64,000 nucleotides of DNA, taken from Pisolithus tinctorius (lineage: Eukaryota; Basidiomycota; Agaricomycetes; Boletales; Pisolithaceae). Shown piece after piece: positions 59,434 to 64,000 of the stretch. The position numbers were made by a program, and so were the translations under genes. The stretch's first letter is position 1. Each line of letters begins with the position of its first letter. Below the pieces are notes generated by a model. It had not been told where the DNA came from, ran no database searches, and was given only the letters and a program-made list of their open reading frames with translations. The stretch spans positions 124,001-188,000 of the forward strand of contig JANFAH010000036.1 in the NCBI GenBank assembly GCA_024663395.1, in the 5' to 3' direction.

Positions 59434-60185
59434 CTAGGGCATTGGGGGTCTGCAGGGCAATGAGAGCATACGTGATCGCATCTCCCACCCTTTCATCCTC
59501 TCAGCAAAGTTAACAAAAACTTCATGGATGGGGCTCTGATGGAGGAGGAGGAGAAGGGGGGACATCTTCTGCTGGATCTTGCAGTAAGAAGGCAAGATGC
59601 ACATCATACTCATCATGAATGCGATCAGGGAGGCTGGAGGACAGTAGACTATACTGCAGCTGTCACAATGTGGGAAGAATGATGGACAAGACTGGAATAA
59701 AGATGGTGCAGGGAGCAGGGAGGAACGATCCATATGCTTCATCAACTGGGGAGACTGAAACAACCACATAAGACCTTTCTAACCAAGTGACAGACCTGAG
59801 GCAACCAAAGAACATCCTTCTAGAAGTCATACTGACAAGGAGAACATGCTGACCAAGCTGCATGGGATGAGATGGGGCTGACAATGACGGGATGAACCAG
59901 GGGGCTTCAGGACGGAAGCTGGTGGGAATGCCTGGCAGATATACATAGCCACTGTCTCTGGCAAATGAGACAAGCAAGATGATCAATGAAGAGGTGGCCA
60001 TGATTGATGGACTTAGCGAAATGAGTGTCTGATGGATGGAGTGCTGTAGAAACATGCAGGGTGCGAGGATCCTCTCCAAATTTGGAAGGAAGAATCGTGG
60101 GGCTGAGCACTTTAAGTGAGTGTGAGAACCAAGTTGATATCTTTGGAAATGGCAGAGATATGATGAAAACCAGAATGCCATACAT
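59434..60185 (-). pseudogene. Unidentified ORF remnant in the insertion
   Basis: Overlapping minus-strand frames (59907-60185, 59663-60181) show one coherent reading: GILVFIISLPFPKISTWFSH, then PSKFGEDPRTLHVSTALHPS and CLICQRQWLCISARHSHQLP. I do not recognise it. The reading breaks after about 92 codons, and no RT or integrase motif is seen. Confidence 0.3.
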
Positions 60186-60204
60186 GGGTGCTAAAAACCT
60201 TTAA

Positions 60205-61205
60205 TGTGTGCTTAACTCACTTCCTCTTTTCTGTCATATCCATGACTCTCAGACTCGGACTCAGTCCAGTCCGGACCCCTAGCCCCTATCTCCGGTCAAG
60301 TCCGGTCCCAGTCCAGCCTGGAAGACCTAGTTCCAGCCTAGAGAACTCAACTCCAGCCCTAGGAAACCCAACTCCAGTCTAAATAACTTAAGTCCGGTGT
60401 TTTACCCCTATCTCCAGTCCGTTTCGGCCTCCCGGCCTCACGCTGCTCCACCCCGGTCCTCCTAGGTCCATGTCCGGGTCACCCGGACATAACTCCGGTC
60501 TGTTTCCCTTTGTTTGTACTATATTTAGTCTAGCCCGTTCATCAGACTTTGCTTACTGTACAATCCTGTGTCTGACCCCGGTTATGCCGGTCACCCGGAC
60601 TTTGGCTATTAGCCTCGGTACAGCCACTATGGCTATCCACTCTCTTGCTAATCTTCTTGCTAATAGCTTATTAACAAGTCCAGCTCTATGTTTGTTATCC
60701 CGGACCGGCCTCATGTATTTAACCCCTGTACATACTTCGTAGTACCCTCAGTCAGAATATCAATTAAGTATTACCCTCAACTCTGTACTACCCCTCAAGA
60801 CTACTCTATAGCTAAGGCCGAGCCTTAAGCTATCCCTGACCCCTGTCCCGGACCTCTCCCCAGCTTGCATAAGGGTACAGCACATAAGCTGAGACCAAGG
60901 GAGGTAGATCCAACCCTGGACCGGCTTCCCCTTGTGCGCACTCCAACACCGGTCGGTTTCCCACGCTACCGGCCTTGTTCCCACGCTCCCGGTCTTAAGT
61001 CCGGTCCTCCGGGCTTAGCCCCTAACCTCCAGCCTCAACTCCGGTCCAACCGGACTTGGCCCCTGTCTCTCAGCCTTGACTTTGGCCACTCGGACTTAAC
61101 CCCTGTCACCCGGTCTTGAAGCCTGGTCACCCGAGGGTAAACCCGTACTTCACATTTTCTCTTTAGCACTGACGACTCATTCTTGTGCAAAGGATGACTG
61201 TTAAC
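60205..61205 (+). repeat. LTR-like block with degenerate CCGGTC repeats
   Basis: Two flanking blocks (60240-60480 and 60990-61140) are built of a degenerate phrase of about 25-30 bp, such as aagtccggtc, cccctatctccagtc or cccggactta. Between them lies a promoter-like stretch with gtatttaacccctgtacat. The right edge reads tgttaaca, an LTR-like end, but no matching start or target duplication was found. It may be a solo LTR. ORFs inside lack motifs. Confidence 0.35.
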
Positions 61206-61332
61206 ATCTGACAGTCTTTCTATGCATGAGGCCTTTAGTCTTCATCTGCATGCTTGGGCATTGTGTGCAACTCGTCAACGAGTTAGGCAGAGTCAGCTGT
61301 AACCATGTCCACAACACCTTTGGTGTGTGACA

Positions 61333-61770
61333 GTGGTAAGCTGATTCTATGTCGAAGGTGGCTGCTAAGGAGCCTGGCAGTAGTGAAAGGACCAATGCAG
61401 CTGTCTCTTCAAAGGTTCCCCAAGCCATTGGAAAAAGGTTTGCATTGACACCAGAATTGGTGGATGACATCAATGGATTGTCTCTGGGAAACAATAGGTC
61501 CTGGATTATGTGGAATTTGTCTGAGTTTGGCTTTGGTACTATGCCTAGAGGTGAGGTGTGAAAAGGGCCAATTAGAGCTTCAAGCTCAAGGGGCAAGAAG
61601 CCTCGTGAGTAGTGGCCAGCTCTCTGCTCTGAAGTGATGTATGCTTTGATTATAGTGGGGTGGGATAATGCTGAGCTGTGGTTGTTGAAATATATGGGTA
61701 TGTGCAGGGGGTTCACAAATACCAACATCAAAGCCTGTCCACAGGCCAGAAAGGATATGGGACCAGTCAT
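61333..61770 (-). pseudogene. RT N-terminal part of DIRS-like element
   Basis: The frame contains YFNNHSSALSHPTIIKAYI, GPFHTSPLGIVPKPNSDKF and SLAATFDIESAYH, the RT fingers and the palm with its first catalytic Asp. It follows GLWTGFDVG in another frame (61586-62008), so a frameshift lies between about 61.69 and 61.75 kb. The usual LRTGFD is here LWTGFD, again a change possible by CGG to TGG. Confidence 0.75.
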
Positions 61771-63425
61771 TTAGGATATCATATTTACATAGTAAATTCT
61801 CAATGCAGTCGGGTATCAGAGGAGTTGTGATGCAGCATGGATCAGATTCTGGGGTGGCAGGATGCAGCTCTGTGGGATGACTCGCCGCAGACTGAACAGC
61901 TGTGCACATTTCAACATTCAGGGCCAAATGAGCAGGAGGAGTGTGTGGCCCAGTTGAAGCAGAAGTGATGGCCATCAGGCACAATAAGGGTATGTTTGCT
62001 CTTTCCATTTGATGCGAGGGTCACAACTGGTTTGCCTGCTGCAGTGGATGAGGCTGTGCAGTTGGATGGTAAGTGCCCTGAGTGGCCACAGCGAAAGCAA
62101 CAACCATGATTGTTGTTGGGATGTGCTGGCCTTTTACAGGGGAAGGAAGGAAGGTCATTCGGTGCTGCACGCTTGGTGGTGGTGGCTATAGTCAAGCTCT
62201 GCACAGCAAGGAGTGCATGGTTGTTTGCAATGGTTAAGGCTGCCATGTCAAGGCCCATGAGGTCATGCTCTGGGTTAGCATGTGCAATCTCACACTGTTG
62301 TATATCATAGTGCATGGCCACTAGCCAGCTGTGTGATGCACTGATACTGGTGACCACTTGGTGGTGGGATGCCAGGGCATTGGCATGCTCTTCCCCATGG
62401 TGGAAGTGAGTACACTCTTCTGCAGTGCATGCAGCATTTATCCAATCTGCAGCAGATATGGACAGTTCATTCACCTGATCAAGTGACTTTGTCGCAAAGC
62501 CCTCTGGTGTGAGGATATAAGATGCATCCTTGCCTTTCATGTTCACTTTGGCATGGGCCGAAAGGGTTAAGAGGGAGTATGGTACATAATGGTACATTTT
62601 GAATGCTTCTTCAACCCTAGACAAGATTGCTGTGGAGTGCTGGTCAGACTGTGCTCAGTAGATTAAGAGGTAACAATGGGCAAGGCCATGGCAGTGTAGC
62701 AAAGTTGGCAGTACAGTGGAAACGGTATTACAGTGGGCAGAAAACAGTTACGGTGTACAGTGATGGTTAAACAGTGTAGTAGCATGAAGGTGATAACCAA
62801 TCCATTGTTTACGAATAGCATGGGAACAAGAACAAGACTTACAAAGGCTTAACAGGCTGACTTTGAGGCCTGGTTGAATTGGTGGGAGGACAATTCGCTT
62901 GGCATCCTCCTTGCAGGAGGTGGCAGCTTTGTGAATTCACTCCAGGGTCATTGCATCAGCCACTAATGGTGTCTGAGTTCCAGTGTTATGGTTGCCTGGG
63001 GGAGTGGGCTGCTCCTGGTCATGCTGGTTGTTGAGTTGATCCATTAAGGTCACTATAATGGCTTCATATGTTGCTGGTGTTGGGGGGTCTAGGTTTGTTG
63101 TCATGTGATCAGCCAGTGGGCTGGGGGTATTGGCCTGGCTGGTTGACTGCACTGGTGCGGTCAGCTGGACTTCTGGCTGTGCAGCCTGTGCTGCGTGGGG
63201 CTGAGTTGTCGCTGGGTCCGATGATTCAGTTTGGGTTGGTTGTTGGATGAGTGGCAGAGGGGGTGGTGCTTGGGACTGATTCCTGGTGGTTTGTCTGGTC
63301 TGTGGGTGCCCTGGTTGCAATGGCTGAAGGGTCTGTTGGGGTGCTACTGCATCAGTTCTGGACACTGTAGTAGAAGATGGTGTACTGCTTGAAGGGTTTA
63401 GTTGGAGGCCTAGGTGTTGATGCAT
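61750..63425 (-). pseudogene. Gag-like protein of DIRS-like element, broken
   Basis: The ATG at 63425 starts a Gln/Pro/Thr-rich region. An in-frame TGA at 62937-62939 (MTLE-stop-IHKAATSCKEDAKRIV) interrupts it. After what looks like an intron between about 62.83 and 62.67 kb comes the folded part (VEEAFKMYHYVPYSLLTLSA), a CCHC knuckle (CFRCGHSGHLPSNC) and a Cys-rich CFNWATHSSCSFGPEC. It then runs into the RT region. The knuckle and Cys-rich motif are usual for this element type in basidiomycetes, as I recall. Confidence 0.7.
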
Positions 63426-64000
63426 TGGGTTATTGTAGGAATAAAAGGAACAACAAGTGAATCAAAAGGAATGACAATTGGGCGAGGAGCTGGAGTGGGA
63501 GCAGCGACAGTCTGTTGGGGGGTGTTCGTCTGATGCAGAAAGGCAGGGTGGCAGTGCTTCAGGCTTGTCGCTCGGATGGACGTTTGCTACCGGAGGTAAC
63601 CGGCATCTACACTATTCAAGACATTATCAATCTGCAAGCCTCCAGGTCGACCTACATAGCACTCATTTTCCCTATCATAGGTAGCGGTGACTTGGATCAC
63701 CTCGAGATAACTGCAAGCTTCCAGAATAGGTACATATTGAAAATGCCAATGCGCTGCGTGTCCCGAGAGGTGCTGCCATGGCGCCCCCGTAAGGGCCATC
63801 GTTCGGGATCTCAGCCAAAACAATTCCAACTGCCATCGTTCCGCTGCACTGCCTAATTGTGCACTTAAACTGAGGTGTATGATTATGCAAGTTATCGTCG
63901 CAACTTCAGCTTCAGGACTTATGTGCATTGACGCACGTGACATTCTTGATCACCACTGACAGGGGTCTATATAATGTACTTGCAGGTACTGTAAGTTTGT
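63426..64000. other. Right edge of window
   Basis: Beyond the gag start the composition changes at about 63.48 kb from CpG-poor to CpG-containing. A 118-codon minus-strand frame (63587-63943) has no recognised motif. The last 36 bases resemble 37628-37666. No gene is supported. Confidence 0.35.

Larger units (their letters stand above)
58560..61332. mobile_element. 2,773-bp insertion in the DIRS-like RT gene
   Basis: The RT reads ...FDIESAYH up to 61333 and resumes RIVPV at 58556. Joining them gives the expected ESAYHRI. The intervening DNA starts TGAGTCAAAG and ends GTGTGTGACA on the plus strand and is flanked by GTG on both sides (58557-58559, 61333-61335), possibly a 3-bp target duplication. 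Contents: a duplicated block near 58.70 and 58.83 kb (gctcctggcgcaagt / gctccttgcacaagt), a minus-strand ORF remnant at 59.4-60.2 kb, and a different, CCGG-rich stretch at 60.2-61.2 kb. The type is not determined. Confidence 0.6.
56059..63425 (-). mobile_element. Decayed DIRS-like retroelement with nested insertion
   Basis: The minus-strand order is gag, RT, RNase H, tyrosine recombinase. A tyrosine recombinase in place of a DDE integrase marks the DIRS group. All parts are damaged: in-frame TGA codons, frame changes in gag/RT, lost recombinase residues, and a 2,773-bp insertion in RT. Terminal repeats were not found, so the limits are those of coding sequence. By eye the stretch is very poor in CpG and rich in TG/CA. 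Confidence 0.75.

Overview
The window reads as nuclear DNA of an agaricomycete-type basidiomycete fungus. Host genes are cut by many short GT-AG introns of about 50-70 bp, the host proteins are eukaryotic (a PMS1/MutL mismatch-repair endonuclease and a secreted BBE-type FAD oxidase), and the mobile elements are typical of mushroom-forming fungi (a Plavaka-like transposase paired with a DUF6698-like gene, a Ty3/Gypsy chromovirus, a DIRS-like tyrosine-recombinase retroelement). A short TTAGGG-type telomeric repeat also occurs. No rRNA, tRNA or CRISPR was recognised.

Layout. 0.8-2.9 kb (minus): intact multi-exon FAD oxidase. 3.7-7.7 kb (plus): intact PMS1 homologue, divergent from the oxidase. 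8.0-9.0 kb (plus): an unidentified, possibly broken spliced gene. About 9-29 kb: gene-poor DNA with weak, broken ORFs, much of it a mosaic of old diverged copies of one segment family (about 16.4-19.4, 20.6-23.3, 23.4-25.5 and 25.7-28.95 kb, with a further copy at 51.8-55.3 kb). 29.5-37.1 kb: an intact-looking Plavaka-type transposase (minus) head-to-head with a DUF6698-like gene (plus).

38.2-51.7 kb is a composite, non-coding element. Its two ends are inverted copies, each backed by a large array of a 45-bp minisatellite that carries a 12-bp perfect palindrome. Its interior holds a 190-bp satellite, smaller tandem repeats and a (CCCTAA)3 tract. This is the organisation of a foldback-type element. 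A young 8.1-kb Gypsy chromovirus (two 688-bp LTRs differing at 4 positions, 5-bp target duplication GTGGG) sits inside its right-hand array. The Gypsy element carries gag, pol with a C-terminal chromodomain, and a third ORF ending in a CCHC zinc knuckle.

56.0-63.4 kb is a decayed DIRS-like element on the minus strand: gag, RT/RNase H and tyrosine recombinase. Every premature stop identified in it is TGA at a place where CGA (Arg) fits, and two recombinase residues expected to be catalytic Arg are changed by CpG-type transitions. Its RT is also split by a 2.77-kb insertion.

The region is therefore a short host segment followed by about 55 kb of nested, layered mobile-element and repeat DNA. 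Exon joins were made by eye from splice signals and family motifs; similarities between copies were judged by eye and were not scored.
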